A stretch of 64,000 nucleotides of DNA from Candidatus Acidiferrales bacterium (GCA_035934015.1 DASYYH010000003.1:417084-481083); one strand, 5' to 3'. Shown: positions 29,764 to 38,643, counted from the stretch's first letter. Notes: a model not told the origin generated them from the letters alone. Translations and numbers: made by a program.

Positions 29764-32682
29764 ATGGATGCCGATCGGTTTGTAGAAAATATAATTGCGT
29801 TCTTCGTCGGGACGAAGCACGAGCGCGACATCGAGAAGATTCAGCCGCTCGTTGCCGCTATCAACGCGCTCGAACCCGAAATGGAGAAGCTCGCCGACGA
29901 GGATTTCCGCGCGAAGACTGCCGAGCTGAAACTGAAGGTTACTTCGAAGCTGGAAGGCGTCGAGGTTCGCGATGTGGAATATCGCGCCAAGGCGCAGGCA
30001 GCTCTGGCCGAAGTTCTTGTTCCCGCCTTTGCTCTGGCGCGCGAAGCCGGACGCCGCAAGCTCGGCATGCGGCACTTTGACGTGCAGCTGATCGGCGGCA
30101 TGGTCCTCAACGAAGGCAAAATCGCGGAGATGAAAACCGGCGAAGGCAAGACGCTGGTCGCGACTCTGCCGGCATATCTGAACGCGCTGACCGGCCGCGG
30201 CGTGCATATCGTCACCGTGAACGATTATCTGGCCCGACGCGACGCGGAATGGATGAGCCCGATTTACAGGACACTCGGCCTCACAGTCGGCGTGATCGTC
30301 CACGATCTCGACGATGTCCAGCGCCGCGCTGCATACGCAGCGGACATCACCTACGGCACGAACAACGAATTCGGCTTCGATTACCTGCGCGACAACATGA
30401 AGTACGATTTGGCCGATTGCGTCCAGCGTGGCCACAATTTCGCCATCGTCGACGAAGTGGACTCCATCCTGATCGACGAAGCGCGCACACCGCTGATCAT
30501 TTCCGGCCCCGCCGAAGAATCGACCGACAAGTATTACAAGATAGACAAAATCATTCCCAAACTCATCAAGGACATTGACTACACGCTCGACGAAAAGCAC
30601 AAGACCGCGACGCTGACCGAAGAAGGGGTGGCCAAGTGCGAACGGCTGCTGGCTCTGCCGAATATGTACGATCCGCAGAACCTCGAGACCATTCATCACG
30701 TGTATCAAGGGCTGCGCGCGCACTCGCTTTTCACGCGCGACGTGGATTACGTGGTGAAGGAAGGCGAAGTCGTCATCGTCGATGAATTCACCGGGCGGCA
30801 GATGCCTGGCCGCCGCTGGTCCGACGGCTTGCACCAGGCCATCGAAGCGAAGGAAGGTGTGAAAATCGAGCGCGAAAATCAGACGCTCGCCACTGTCACG
30901 TTCCAGAATTATTTTCGCATGTACAAAAAGCTTTCCGGCATGACCGGAACCGCGGAGACGGAAGCAAAAGAGTTCGGCAAGATTTACGGTCTCGACGTCG
31001 TCGTTATCCCTACGAACCGCGAGCTGATTCGCATCGAAAATCCCGACGTCGTGTACCGCACGGAAGCGGAAAAACTCCACGCTATCGTGAATGGCATCAT
31101 TCAGGAAGACGGCACATTCGCCGCCGGCGTGAAGCAATTGCACGAAAGCGGCCAGCCGGTGCTGATCGGCAGCATCTCCATCGAAAAATCCGAGAAGATT
31201 GCAGAAGAGCTGCGGCAAGCAGGCATTCCGCATCAAGTCCTGAACGCCAAGCAGCACGAGCGCGAAGGAAGAATCGTCTCGCAAGCCGGACGCAAAGGCG
31301 CAGTGACCGTTTCCACGAACATGGCCGGCCGCGGAACCGACATCCTGCTTGGCGGTAATCCCGACGCCATGACGCGCGAGTACTGCCTGAAAAACAAGCT
31401 CGCGATCCCCTACGCTCCCGCAGGGTCCGTGATTGGAAATGGAAATGGCAACGACGAGCATCCCACAGCGGAAACTGCTCTGAGCGAAACATCGCAAGAA
31501 GCCGCCGCGAGCGGAAACGGCGCGGGGAATGTACCCATGGTTCTTTTCCAGCAGGAAGGCAAAATTTTCCAGGTTCCAGTCGAACAATGGAAGCCGATTT
31601 ATGACCAGTACGCCGGCCAGTGCAAAGCGGAGCACGACGACGTTGTCGCTCTGGGCGGTCTGCACATTCTCGGGACGGAGCGCCACGAGGCGCGGCGCAT
31701 TGACAACCAGTTGCGTGGCCGCGCGGGACGACAGGGCGACCCCGGCTCATCGCGGTTTTTCCTTTCGCTGGAAGACGATCTGCTGCGTATTTTCGGCGGC
31801 GAGCGCGTCCAGAAGTTCATGTACATGCTCGGAATGAAAGAAGGCATTCCCATCGAGTCGCGTCTGATCTCGAAGCGCATCGAAAACGCACAAAAAGCCG
31901 TCGAAGCACAGAACTTCGAGGCGCGCAAACACCTGCTCGAATACGACGACGTGATGAACAAGCAGCGCGAGACGATTTACTCCATTCGCCGCGCGGTGCT
32001 GGAAGGCAAGGACCAAAAACAAGACATTCTTGCGCTGACCGAATCCTTGATGACAGATTTGGTAGACACCTATTGCCCGCGCGAGCAGCACCCCGATCAG
32101 TGGAATCTGACTCAGCTCTCCGGCGAGATTCTCAAGCAATTCGGCCTCGATATGAAGGCGCAGGGCGTTGATCCGATGGCCATGAATCACGACCAGCTCC
32201 TCGACGCGCTGGTCGAAAAAGCCAAATTGCGCTACGAGGAAAAAGAGAAACAATTCGGCCCGCAGATGATTCGCTGGCTCGAGCGCCATATCACGCTCGA
32301 TATCGTTGACGCGCAATGGAAAGACCACTTGCTCACTCTCGACCACTTGAAGGAAGGCATCGGCCTGCGCGGCTATGGCCAGGTGGACCCGCTCGTCGAA
32401 TTCAAAAAAGAAGGCTTCACGCTTTTCGAAGCCATGATGGACCGCATCGATACGGAAGTCGTGCGCTTCCTCTACTTGATGCAGCCCGCGCGGCCAGAAG
32501 AAGAGGCCAAACAAATCGAGCGCCGGCAGCGGCGCGCGCAGCAGGAATTGCAGCTTCAAACCGGCTCAGAAAAAGCCGAAGCGCCCAAGCAAGTCCGCAC
32601 CGGCGCGAAAATTGGCCGCAATGATCCCTGTCCCTGCGGCTCCGGCAAGAAATACAAGAAGTGCTGCGGCCGCAATTCGTAG
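29764..32682 (+). CDS. secA: Preprotein translocase ATPase SecA
   Basis: 972 aa motor that pushes unfolded preproteins through SecYEG. Walker A MKTGEGKT lies at 123-130, [16 protein letters not shown] is the Walker B/DEAD region, and [10 protein letters not shown] is motif VI of the second motor domain. The C-terminus has the SEC-C zinc motif [13 protein letters not shown] that binds SecB or ribosomes. Between TREYCLKNK and [11 protein letters not shown] (about residues 540-620) there is a long, Asn/Gly/Ser/Glu-rich insertion absent from E. coli SecA. The ribosome binding site (GGAAAAG) is weak. Confidence 0.97.
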   Translation: MDADRFVENIIAFFVGTKHERDIEKIQPLVAAINALEPEMEKLADEDFRAKTAELKLKVTSKLEGVEVRDVEYRAKAQAALAEVLVPAFALAREAGRRKLGMRHFDVQLIGGMVLNEGKIAEMKTGEGKTLVATLPAYLNALTGRGVHIVTVNDYLARRDAEWMSPIYRTLGLTVGVIVHDLDDVQRRAAYAADITYGTNNEFGFDYLRDNMKYDLADCVQRGHNFAIVDEVDSILIDEARTPLIISGPAEESTDKYYKIDKIIPKLIKDIDYTLDEKHKTATLTEEGVAKCERLLALPNMYDPQNLETIHHVYQGLRAHSLFTRDVDYVVKEGEVVIVDEFTGRQMPGRRWSDGLHQAIEAKEGVKIERENQTLATVTFQNYFRMYKKLSGMTGTAETEAKEFGKIYGLDVVVIPTNRELIRIENPDVVYRTEAEKLHAIVNGIIQEDGTFAAGVKQLHESGQPVLIGSISIEKSEKIAEELRQAGIPHQVLNAKQHEREGRIVSQAGRKGAVTVSTNMAGRGTDILLGGNPDAMTREYCLKNKLAIPYAPAGSVIGNGNGNDEHPTAETALSETSQEAAASGNGAGNVPMVLFQQEGKIFQVPVEQWKPIYDQYAGQCKAEHDDVVALGGLHILGTERHEARRIDNQLRGRAGRQGDPGSSRFFLSLEDDLLRIFGGERVQKFMYMLGMKEGIPIESRLISKRIENAQKAVEAQNFEARKHLLEYDDVMNKQRETIYSIRRAVLEGKDQKQDILALTESLMTDLVDTYCPREQHPDQWNLTQLSGEILKQFGLDMKAQGVDPMAMNHDQLLDALVEKAKLRYEEKEKQFGPQMIRWLERHITLDIVDAQWKDHLLTLDHLKEGIGLRGYGQVDPLVEFKKEGFTLFEAMMDRIDTEVVRFLYLMQPARPEEEAKQIERRQRRAQQELQLQTGSEKAEAPKQVRTGAKIGRNDPCPCGSGKKYKKCCGRNS

Positions 32683-32703
32683 CGCCCACCCGCAAGCCGC
32701 CGC

Positions 32704-34479
32704 TTATTGGATTTGGACGTTCCGGCTCATGGCGCTCATCTCGCCGCGCAGCGCTTCCTCGACCACCACGGGCAGACGATACGCTCCCGGCGGCGCTTCC
32801 AACGACATCCCGCCATCGATCCCGCTCTTCGCAAATCGCTCGAAGGTCTCCGGCTTCAGCGCCAACTCCATCTGCGCTTCCTTGCCTGCGATCATTTTTC
32901 CCTGCGCGTCAAATAGTGCGGCCACGAAGGTGAGCATGTCGACGTGCCGATTATTCTGTAGTTCAAAGGGCAGCTTCTGAATATCGACGTGAGTCTGCAC
33001 GTTCAGCTTACGAGCGCCATTAGCAGTTGAGGGCTTTTCGCTGACTGTTATAGGAAAATCACTGTGCTGCTGCGAGCTGCGCACCTCTGCGTCAATCTGC
33101 TCTTCGGCCGTCGGCTGGCTCGCCTGTTCCTGGGCTTCCTTGGACGGCGCGAAGTAGCCGGGACGAGCCTGGACAGTGAATTTTCCGGGCGCGCTGACGG
33201 TCACTTTCAGCTTATGAAATTTCGCGTTGAATTCTTCCTTCCCCGGGACAAAGCCGAGCAGGTACTCGGTTTCCGGGGCGGCGGCAAGAGCATAGTAGCC
33301 AGCGGCCAGGTCGTTGCGGTTGTGGAAAAAGCGACCTCCTGTGCCTACCGCAAAGTCGACCATCGCGGCTGTGAGGGTCATCATGGACTGGCCAAAGCTC
33401 TGTGCTCTGTACACTGCCTGGTACGCCCCGTCATTTCTGTCTTCGGTTTCCGTGTAAGTGAGCAGGCCTTTCGCATCGAGCGAGTTGATGACAATGTCTG
33501 CGTGCAGAGCGTCGTTCAGGATCGAGTCAACCTTATCCTCCAGCGTGCCAGCCAAAAAGCCCGAGGAAGCCAAGACGAGGATACGCTCCCCGGGCCGGTC
33601 CGCCAAGCAATCAACTGCAGCTTGCAGAGAATTCAACGTGTCCTGTGACATTTGGCGAACGGAGTCCCATATCTGCTGCGACTCCACTACAATGACCTGC
33701 CTCTGATTGGTCGCGCACGTGCCACCGTCACCGAAATTGCCCGTGTCGACGCAGTTGCACTTAATCGCCTCGCCGAGAACCGCCTGGTAGGTGGGAGAGC
33801 CTACTATGTTGCCTAGATCAGTAATCGGAGGATTCGGTTCGGTGGAAATGACATAAGCGTCGTAGGGCGTGATGCGCGGGCAGCCGCTGCTCTTGATGGC
33901 GCGCCCGTGAAACTTGAGTTCCTCAACGGCGCTGATGATTTCTGGAGCGTTCGGCGTGAAACTCACGGTTTGCAGTCCCGATGAGGTAAAAAGTGCAATT
34001 TTGTCGTCAGGGCCTATGCCGGTGCGAAGAAAATTTTCAGCGGCAAGCTGCACATGGCGCATTTCGCCGAACTCGGTGTTCAGATCGTCAAAGTACAGAG
34101 CGACATAGCGAGGGCGCGCCGGTGCGGACGGTTGCGCATTCGGCTGCGCGGATGCGGGCGGCGCTACGGCTCCGGAAGCGTCGAATACCTGGCGATGCTC
34201 GACGGAAAAGCTGGAAAGGAATTGCTGCTTCCCGTCGTCGTAAATCGCAAAATCGCGCTGAGTCAAGCCACTGACCACTTGCCCTTTGCTGTCTCGAACA
34301 ACCACGCCGGCCTGGACTTCATTTGTTCGCACCCGCAGCTGTGGAAGAGGCGGGCTGTACGGCCAGCTTCGTATGCTCACTTCGCCAGGGGAGAGAGTTT
34401 GTGCCGACGAAATCAGGGCAAGGAAGCCCCATCCTACCGCCGTCACATGAAATCTCAAACCTCTACCCAGCGCGTGCAT
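32704..34479 (-). CDS. Secreted VWFA-related Acidobacterial-type domain protein
   Basis: About 591 aa. A signal-like hydrophobic N-terminus (FHVTAVGWGFLALISSAQT) precedes the opening beta-sheet region (VRTNEVQAGVVVRDSKGQVVSGLTQRDFAIYDDG split over about 45-80) and a von Willebrand A-like domain beginning at RYVALYFDDLNTEF, where the metal site is a DDLN variant. The end (PGYFAP) and the later beta domain fit the family of VWFA-related proteins that is greatly expanded in Acidobacteriota; their function is unknown, probably extracytoplasmic binding. ATG 34479 has GGGAGA upstream. It converges with secA 21 nt away. Confidence 0.85.
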   Translation of the reverse strand: MHALGRGLRFHVTAVGWGFLALISSAQTLSPGEVSIRSWPYSPPLPQLRVRTNEVQAGVVVRDSKGQVVSGLTQRDFAIYDDGKQQFLSSFSVEHRQVFDASGAVAPPASAQPNAQPSAPARPRYVALYFDDLNTEFGEMRHVQLAAENFLRTGIGPDDKIALFTSSGLQTVSFTPNAPEIISAVEELKFHGRAIKSSGCPRITPYDAYVISTEPNPPITDLGNIVGSPTYQAVLGEAIKCNCVDTGNFGDGGTCATNQRQVIVVESQQIWDSVRQMSQDTLNSLQAAVDCLADRPGERILVLASSGFLAGTLEDKVDSILNDALHADIVINSLDAKGLLTYTETEDRNDGAYQAVYRAQSFGQSMMTLTAAMVDFAVGTGGRFFHNRNDLAAGYYALAAAPETEYLLGFVPGKEEFNAKFHKLKVTVSAPGKFTVQARPGYFAPSKEAQEQASQPTAEEQIDAEVRSSQQHSDFPITVSEKPSTANGARKLNVQTHVDIQKLPFELQNNRHVDMLTFVAALFDAQGKMIAGKEAQMELALKPETFERFAKSGIDGGMSLEAPPGAYRLPVVVEEALRGEMSAMSRNVQIQ

Positions 34480-34704
34480 CGGGTCTCCCTCTGCGCAATA
34501 AATCACGAACGTTGTGCTGCCTGAAACACACATGTAGCCTTCCTTGCCTTGTCCTGTAAATGACCGCCGAATTTTCGATCCATTGAGCGCAACGCCCTCT
34601 AACGCATCAATCCTGGTGCCTACTTCGGGTACCAACTCTGGAGGGGCAACCAACTCCTGTTTTAATTTTCGACTCTGCAGGAGTAAGCAATATTGAGGCA
34701 TATA

Positions 34705-34716
34705 TGGACCCATCCC
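34705..34716 (+). repeat. IS inverted repeat, transposase-downstream (right) end
   Basis: TGGACCCATCCC, exact reverse complement of 36032-36043. The next bases inward (GTTTGC) also partly match the inner side of the other repeat (CTGTTTTTGC when read from the other end). Confidence 0.9.
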
Positions 34717-34965
34717 GTTTGCAAGAGCGTTTGAAGTCTGGCGCTTTGGATTGAGACGCGTGCATATATCCGGCCTCGGACTTCTGGAGCAGATCGCTCC
34801 CTGGGCCCAGATGGAACCTGCGCTTCTTCTCCTAATCAGATCAGCGGCCCGTTATGGCCCTGCCCCCGCCAGGTTTTGAAGAAGCTGGTCTCCACCAGTT
34901 GCGCCATCTTCAGCAGCTCAAGCATCTCTCAGGATTTTTTTTTCTTATCCGAGTTTCTTCTTGTC
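34717..34965 (-). ncRNA. Candidate guide (bridge/seek) RNA region of the IS110-family element
   Basis: 249 nt of non-coding DNA between the transposase stop and the right inverted repeat, where IS1111-type elements encode their targeting RNA. Several local hairpins occur: CTGGT/ACCAG (34885-34898), GGAGC/GCTCC (34786-34800), the palindrome CTGGGCCCAG (34801-34810) and TCCG/CGGA (34769-34780). A poly-A stretch on the transposase strand lies just after the stop. RNA boundaries and the target- and donor-binding loops were not resolved; the call rests on position, length and structure. Confidence 0.5.
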
Positions 34966-35982
34966 TTACGCCGCGCGTCGGTACGATTCTCCACGCGCGA
35001 TCAGCGACCACACGATGCGGGCGTTCTTGTTCGCCAGCGCCACGCAAGCTTTCGACGTGCCTAACCTCCGCTGCTTGTCCGCGATCCAGCGGTTGCGCGT
35101 GTCGGTTTTACGACTCGCACGATACACCACCGAGCGTGCCCCGTGGATCAAAAGCGTTCGCAGATAGGGATCACCTCGCTTGCTGATTCCGAACAGGCGC
35201 GCCTTTCCTCCTGTGGAGTGCTGCCTGGGAACCAACCCCAGCCAAGCGGCAAACTGTCGCCCGTTCGTAAAGCTCTTTCCGTCGCTTATGGCCGCAACCA
35301 GGGCCGTCGCAATCAGTGGCCCGATTCCTTCCACAGCAGCAACCCGCTGGCAAGTCTCGCTGGCACGGTAGATGGCCTGCACCTGTTCGTCGAGGGCTTT
35401 GATCTTATCGTCGAGCTGAACGAGTTCTTCATAGAGCGAGGCAAATAACCGTCGGCTGAAATCTGTCAGTTCGTTCTCGGCATCCTCCAGGATCAGTGGC
35501 AGGCCACGGCGAAGTTGGCTAATAAACCGGGGTAGGACGATCCCGTACTCCGCCAGCAGACCGCGCACCTGACTGGCCAGTCGTGTGCGCGAACTCACCA
35601 GGCGGCTTCGCACGCGATGCAGTGATTGAATGTCTTGCTGTTCGATAGATTTTGCGGGCACGAAGCGCATCTGTGGACGGCTCACCGCTTCGCAGATGGC
35701 TTCCGCATCATTGGCATCGTTCTTGTTGGACTTCACATACGGCTTGACGAACTGCGGAGCGATGAGCCGCACGGTGTGACCCGTTCGGCTGAGGACCCGA
35801 AACCAATAATGAGACCCGCAGCACGCTTCCAGACCGACCAGGCACGGCGGCAAGTTTGCAAAGAACTCCGTCACCTGATTCCGGCGGAGGCGCTTCCGCA
35901 AAACCGCACGACCTTCTGCATCCGCACCGTGAACCTGAAAAACATTCTTGGCAACATCCAGACCTATCGTGGCTATCTTCAT
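34966..35982 (-). CDS. IS110-family transposase (DEDD plus serine recombinase)
   Basis: 338 aa. The RuvC-like DEDD domain begins at IATIGLDVAKNVFQVHG (Asp9), with Glu in LVGLEACCGSHYW and the paired Asp in KSNKNDANDAEAI. A coiled-coil middle leads to the C-terminal Tnp_20 domain (VEGIGPLIATALVAAI..) carrying GLVPRQHSTGGKARLFGISKRGDP, where the catalytic Ser lies. The FFANLPPCLVGLEAC and APQFVKPYVKSNKNDANDAEAI pattern is that of the IS1111 branch rather than IS621. The family performs RNA-guided strand exchange without a classical DDE mechanism. The reading frame is intact, so the element may be active. ATG 35982 fits the family N-terminus; an ATG five codons upstream is also in frame. Confidence 0.95.
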   Translation of the reverse strand: MKIATIGLDVAKNVFQVHGADAEGRAVLRKRLRRNQVTEFFANLPPCLVGLEACCGSHYWFRVLSRTGHTVRLIAPQFVKPYVKSNKNDANDAEAICEAVSRPQMRFVPAKSIEQQDIQSLHRVRSRLVSSRTRLASQVRGLLAEYGIVLPRFISQLRRGLPLILEDAENELTDFSRRLFASLYEELVQLDDKIKALDEQVQAIYRASETCQRVAAVEGIGPLIATALVAAISDGKSFTNGRQFAAWLGLVPRQHSTGGKARLFGISKRGDPYLRTLLIHGARSVVYRASRKTDTRNRWIADKQRRLGTSKACVALANKNARIVWSLIARGESYRRAA

Positions 35983-36031
35983 GGAAGTCCCTCCCAAGAC
36001 TGCGCGAAGCTTATCGCTTCCCGCAAAAACA

Positions 36032-36043
36032 GGGATGGGTCCA
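36032..36043 (+). repeat. IS inverted repeat, transposase-upstream (left) end
   Basis: GGGATGGGTCCA, exact reverse complement of 34705-34716. It lies 49 nt upstream of the transposase ATG. Confidence 0.9.
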
Positions 36044-36484
36044 TTCCATTAGATCAAAGCAAGAACGCTCACCCACAGGAAAAGCGCAACTGATTTTCTG
36101 ATCGCGAATGCTGACGCGCTTGTCATCTCAGCTGTCGCCGTGCTGCTCCCTAGCCTCCCCGCAACCTACCCCTCCATTATTCTGATGTCAAGTACTATGG
36201 ATATATATAAGAACTCTAGCCCCGAAAATATAGACTTCGGTCGCCGGTTCTGTGTTCTCGTCACCACGCGACGACACCACCGCGCAGCCACATAATTCCC
36301 TCTCCTCCCGCCCCTCTTGCGCGCCCCTGTCGCGAGTGTATGAAAATCCTCGAAGTCGCATCCACGATCCGGTTAACTAGCCCGCGGCGGCCAATGCCCG
36401 GCTAATTCTCCACGCCCCCCCGGACTCCCATAGCGAGTCATCTCACGACCGCCTTGCTTTTTCCGCGCCGCTTTGATTTATTTC
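36044..36484. other. Intergenic region with no gene recognised
   Basis: 441 nt between the insertion sequence and the candidate small RNA. No convincing coding frame was seen on either strand. The only sigma70-like element noted is a minus-strand TTGACA (36187-36192 reversed) with a weak -10 17 nt on, directed towards the insertion sequence. The base composition is locally AT-rich around 36190-36220. Confidence 0.6.
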
Positions 36485-36513
36485 TTGACAACGGCATTAC
36501 TACATGATAAGTA

Positions 36514-36600
36514 TGTACCCGCAAGCCGCATTGGCGGCTTGCGGAGAACTCGGGAGTAAGGAGACAAGGCGGGCCGCGGCGACGCGGCCTTTCGCTTTTT
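36514..36600 (+). ncRNA. Candidate small RNA with own promoter and terminator
   Basis: A consensus -35 TTGACA at 36485-36490 is followed 17 nt later by a weak -10 (TAAGTA, 36508-36513). The predicted transcript begins near 36514 with a perfect 11-bp hairpin, CCGCAAGCCGC (36519-36529) / GCGGCTTGCGG (36534-36544), loop ATTG. A purine-rich single-stranded stretch (36545-36571) follows, then a terminator stem GGCCGCG (36572-36578) / CGCGGCC (36583-36589) with a GCGA tetraloop and a T-rich tail (36590-36600). No ORF fits. It looks like a stand-alone ~85-nt RNA; no family was recognised. Confidence 0.5.
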
Positions 36601-36683
36601 ATACGCTTTAGGAGATTCTAATCGCGGAAATATGGATAATTAGAACTCGATGCAACTGACAGAAAACAAACAACGGGAGGTCG

Positions 36684-36731
36684 TTCTAATCGCTGATTCT
36701 TTCGGTTTTTTGCGGAATTCAGCGATTAGAA
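36684..36731. repeat. Long inverted repeat (13-bp perfect stem)
   Basis: TTCTAATCGCTGA (36684-36696) pairs perfectly with TCAGCGATTAGAA (36719-36731), and the stem can extend inward past a one-base bulge by TTC/GAA. TTCTAATCGC also occurs as a direct copy at 36616-36625. It may be a repeat-family hairpin or a regulatory RNA/DNA structure. Confidence 0.65.
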
Positions 36732-36794
36732 ATAACGGCCGAAAAAAGCCCATAGGCACCTCAAGTCTGAGGACCCCTCGAGTGGCCTGCTTCG

Positions 36795-36951
36795 AGGAGC
36801 GCTCCTTGAGGCGCCGCTTCTTTGTCGACAAAGTCGAGGGCCCGCGCGCGGGGCTTCGTGGCGAAGCGGCCGAACATCTGGGACGCGTCCTGCGCGCCGC
36901 GCGTCACTTGTTCGCCCTGAGCCTGCTCGCCGCGGCGAGCGAAGTCGAGGG
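36795..36951. repeat. Cluster of perfect palindromes (REP-like composite element)
   Basis: Within about 150 nt there are five perfect palindromes and one perfect hairpin: AGGAGCGCTCCT (36795-36806), TTTGTCGACAAA (36821-36832), CCCGCGCGCGGG (36841-36852), GCTTCG-TGG-CGAAGC (36853-36867), GGACGCGTCC (36881-36890) and GCTCGCCGCGGCGAGC (36925-36940). AAGTCGAGGG flanks part of the array as a direct repeat (36831-36840 and 36942-36951). The sequence is not protein-like in any frame. It is probably a mobile or amplified non-coding repeat. Confidence 0.6.
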
Positions 36952-37128
36952 GGCACGCATCACTAGCTTTCGTCGCCGCGTTGAGCGGGAGGATTTTCCG
37001 AAACGCGTTGGCAGCAGCCGCACTGAAATTTTTCTTGCTCACACTTCCGCGCCGCGCGCGTCTGAACATTTAGCAGCGTGGTTGCGTACTTTGAATAAGA
37101 ACAAATCTTGCGAACGAGGTGGATTTTC

Positions 37129-38124
37129 ATGCTGAAGAATTTGCGCATCGCGAGCGTCGGATTCGCACTCGCGTTATTGGCGGCTTTCGCCGCTGCCCCG
37201 GCACCGGCCGCCGTAGACGGCCATTTCGACAAGACGCTGACGGTCAACGGGCCAGTGGATCTCGACGTGGCCACCGGTTCCGGAAACATCACGATTCGCC
37301 CAGGCGCCTCCGGACAGGTCCAAATTCACGCCAGAATTCACGCCAACGAAGGTTGGAACTGGGACGGCAAGGATGCATCTTCGCGCGTGCAATACATCGA
37401 ACAGCATCCCCCCATCGAACAGAACGGAAACTCGATTACGATCGGCCACGTGGAAGACCGCGATTTGATGCGGAATATTTCGATTAGCTATGACATCGTG
37501 ACACCGGCGCAAACGCATGTTCATTCCGCAAGCGGCTCCGGCAATGAAACGATCCAGGGAGTCTCCGGCCCAGTTGAGTCGACCTCCGGCTCAGGCGACC
37601 TGAAAATTTCGAGCATCGGCAGTGACGTTTCCGCGCGCACGGGCTCAGGCGAAATCACTCTCACGGGCGTGCAAGGAAATCTGCGCGCCGGAACCGGAAG
37701 CGGCAATATTCGCGCCGACGGTGTTTCCGGCGGCATGACGGTTTCGACGGGCTCCGGCGAAGTTGTGCTGTCGCAGACGGGCTCCGGCGATGTCGAGGTT
37801 TCCACCGGCTCTGGCGGCGTGGAGATCAATGGCGTCAAAGGCGGCGTGCGCGTTGGCACAGGAAGCGGTGACATCAAGGCGCAAGGCACGCCGACGAGCG
37901 GCTGGAATCTGCACACTGGCTCGGGCGATTTGACCGTTGCGTTGCCGCAGCAGAGTTCATTTGAGCTTTATGCGCACACAAGCTCCGGCAGCATCAATTC
38001 CAGCTTCCCAATCACAGTGCAAGGAAATATCAGTCCGCGTGAATTGCACGGAAAAGTTGGATCGGGCGGCCCGGTTGTAGAACTACGCACGAGCTCGGGA
38101 ACAATTCATATCGAGTCTCACTGA
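37129..38124 (+). CDS. Exported DUF4097-type beta-strand repeat protein
   Basis: 331 aa. A Sec signal peptide (ending near AAPAPAA, residue ~25) is followed by a right-handed beta-helix-like repeat in which nearly every turn contains the tripeptide GSG: ATGSGN, ASGSGN, TSGSGD, RTGSGE, GTGSGN, STGSGE, QTGSGD and so on, spaced about 15-20 residues. This is the DUF4097 'putative adhesin' pattern. It is exported; function unknown, possibly surface binding or envelope stress. ATG 37129 has GAGGTGGA upstream. A clear terminator follows the stop. Confidence 0.88.
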   Translation: MLKNLRIASVGFALALLAAFAAAPAPAAVDGHFDKTLTVNGPVDLDVATGSGNITIRPGASGQVQIHARIHANEGWNWDGKDASSRVQYIEQHPPIEQNGNSITIGHVEDRDLMRNISISYDIVTPAQTHVHSASGSGNETIQGVSGPVESTSGSGDLKISSIGSDVSARTGSGEITLTGVQGNLRAGTGSGNIRADGVSGGMTVSTGSGEVVLSQTGSGDVEVSTGSGGVEINGVKGGVRVGTGSGDIKAQGTPTSGWNLHTGSGDLTVALPQQSSFELYAHTSSGSINSSFPITVQGNISPRELHGKVGSGGPVVELRTSSGTIHIESH

Positions 38125-38144
38125 ACCCCCTGTCGTTGACTGCG

Positions 38145-38182
38145 AATCGGCCGGTTGCCTCCTGCCGGCCGATTTGTTTTTT
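38145..38182 (+). terminator. Rho-independent terminator after the DUF4097 gene
   Basis: Perfect 10-bp stem AATCGGCCGG (38145-38154) / CCGGCCGATT (38165-38174), 10-nt loop, then TGTTTTTTG. It lies 20 nt after the stop codon. Confidence 0.92.
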
Positions 38183-38316
38183 GGGATGACATGTTGCCAC
38201 AGTATTTGATTCGCCGCATGCAACCCAAACTTTTCTACGCCATGGCCTCCAAGTGGGGATATTATCCCCGGCGTTAACGGTTTCTTCGCTCGAGCCCAGT
38301 CCCGGGAAGGAGACCT

Positions 38317-38643
38317 GTGGATCGCCATTGCCACATCGAAGGCTGCGGCCGCGAGGTTCCCAAAGCTCTCGCCAGAGAAACACTCTGCCTCGACCATTTT
38401 GCGGACATGGTAATTGCGCAGACAGATGCCGTCCGCGCAAAATGCCTCGGCGCAGAACCGATTGACGAAGCCATGCTTGAGTGGTTGCTCTCCGACGCAC
38501 CCCATAAGGTTCAGGCTCTCGCCGGCGGCGAATCGGGAAGCGAGGCGCGAAATAACGAGAGAATTCTGGAGCTTCTGCTGTGCCTCTCGAATCTGCATAA
38601 CTACATCCGGCATCACTCGCTTGAGGTGAAACGCTCGACCTGA
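38317..38643 (+). CDS. Small Cys/His-containing hypothetical protein
   Basis: 108 aa, not recognised. Cys5, Cys10, Cys24 and His27 (CHIEGC..CLDHF) have the spacing of a small zinc-binding finger at the N-terminus. The remainder is mostly helical and acidic, with LLLCLSNLHNYIRHH near the end. The GTG start at 38317 has an excellent ribosome binding site (GGGAAGGAGA, 38303-38312), supporting expression. No signal peptide, so cytoplasmic. It lies between the DUF4097 terminator and a single-pass membrane protein gene. Confidence 0.65.
   Translation: MDRHCHIEGCGREVPKALARETLCLDHFADMVIAQTDAVRAKCLGAEPIDEAMLEWLLSDAPHKVQALAGGESGSEARNNERILELLLCLSNLHNYIRHHSLEVKRST

Larger units (their letters stand above)
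34705..36043 (-). mobile_element. Complete IS110-family (IS1111-type) insertion sequence
   Basis: About 1.34 kb bounded by perfect 12-bp inverted repeats TGGACCCATCCC (34705-34716) and GGGATGGGTCCA (36032-36043). It contains one intact transposase gene on the minus strand, ~50 nt of upstream non-coding DNA and ~250 nt of downstream non-coding DNA. IS1111-group elements have subterminal repeats and a long non-coding right end, so the true ends are probably a few bases outside the repeats. No flanking target duplication was seen, as expected for the family. The element separates the VWFA-related gene from the intergenic region that follows. Confidence 0.88.

Noticed and set aside
29275..31686. 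An 803-codon open frame on the minus strand
   Set aside because: Antisense to secA and partly to mrp; no recognisable protein pattern, while SecA motifs are complete on the plus strand.
34480..34713. Upstream extension of the VWFA-related frame into the insertion sequence
   Set aside because: The extra 78 codons have no signal peptide or ribosome binding site; ATG 34479 has both. The open frame into the repeat is coincidental.
36650..37135. A 161-codon plus-strand frame in the palindrome region
   Set aside because: Composition follows the palindromes rather than a protein; it overlaps the repeat array and has no ribosome binding site.
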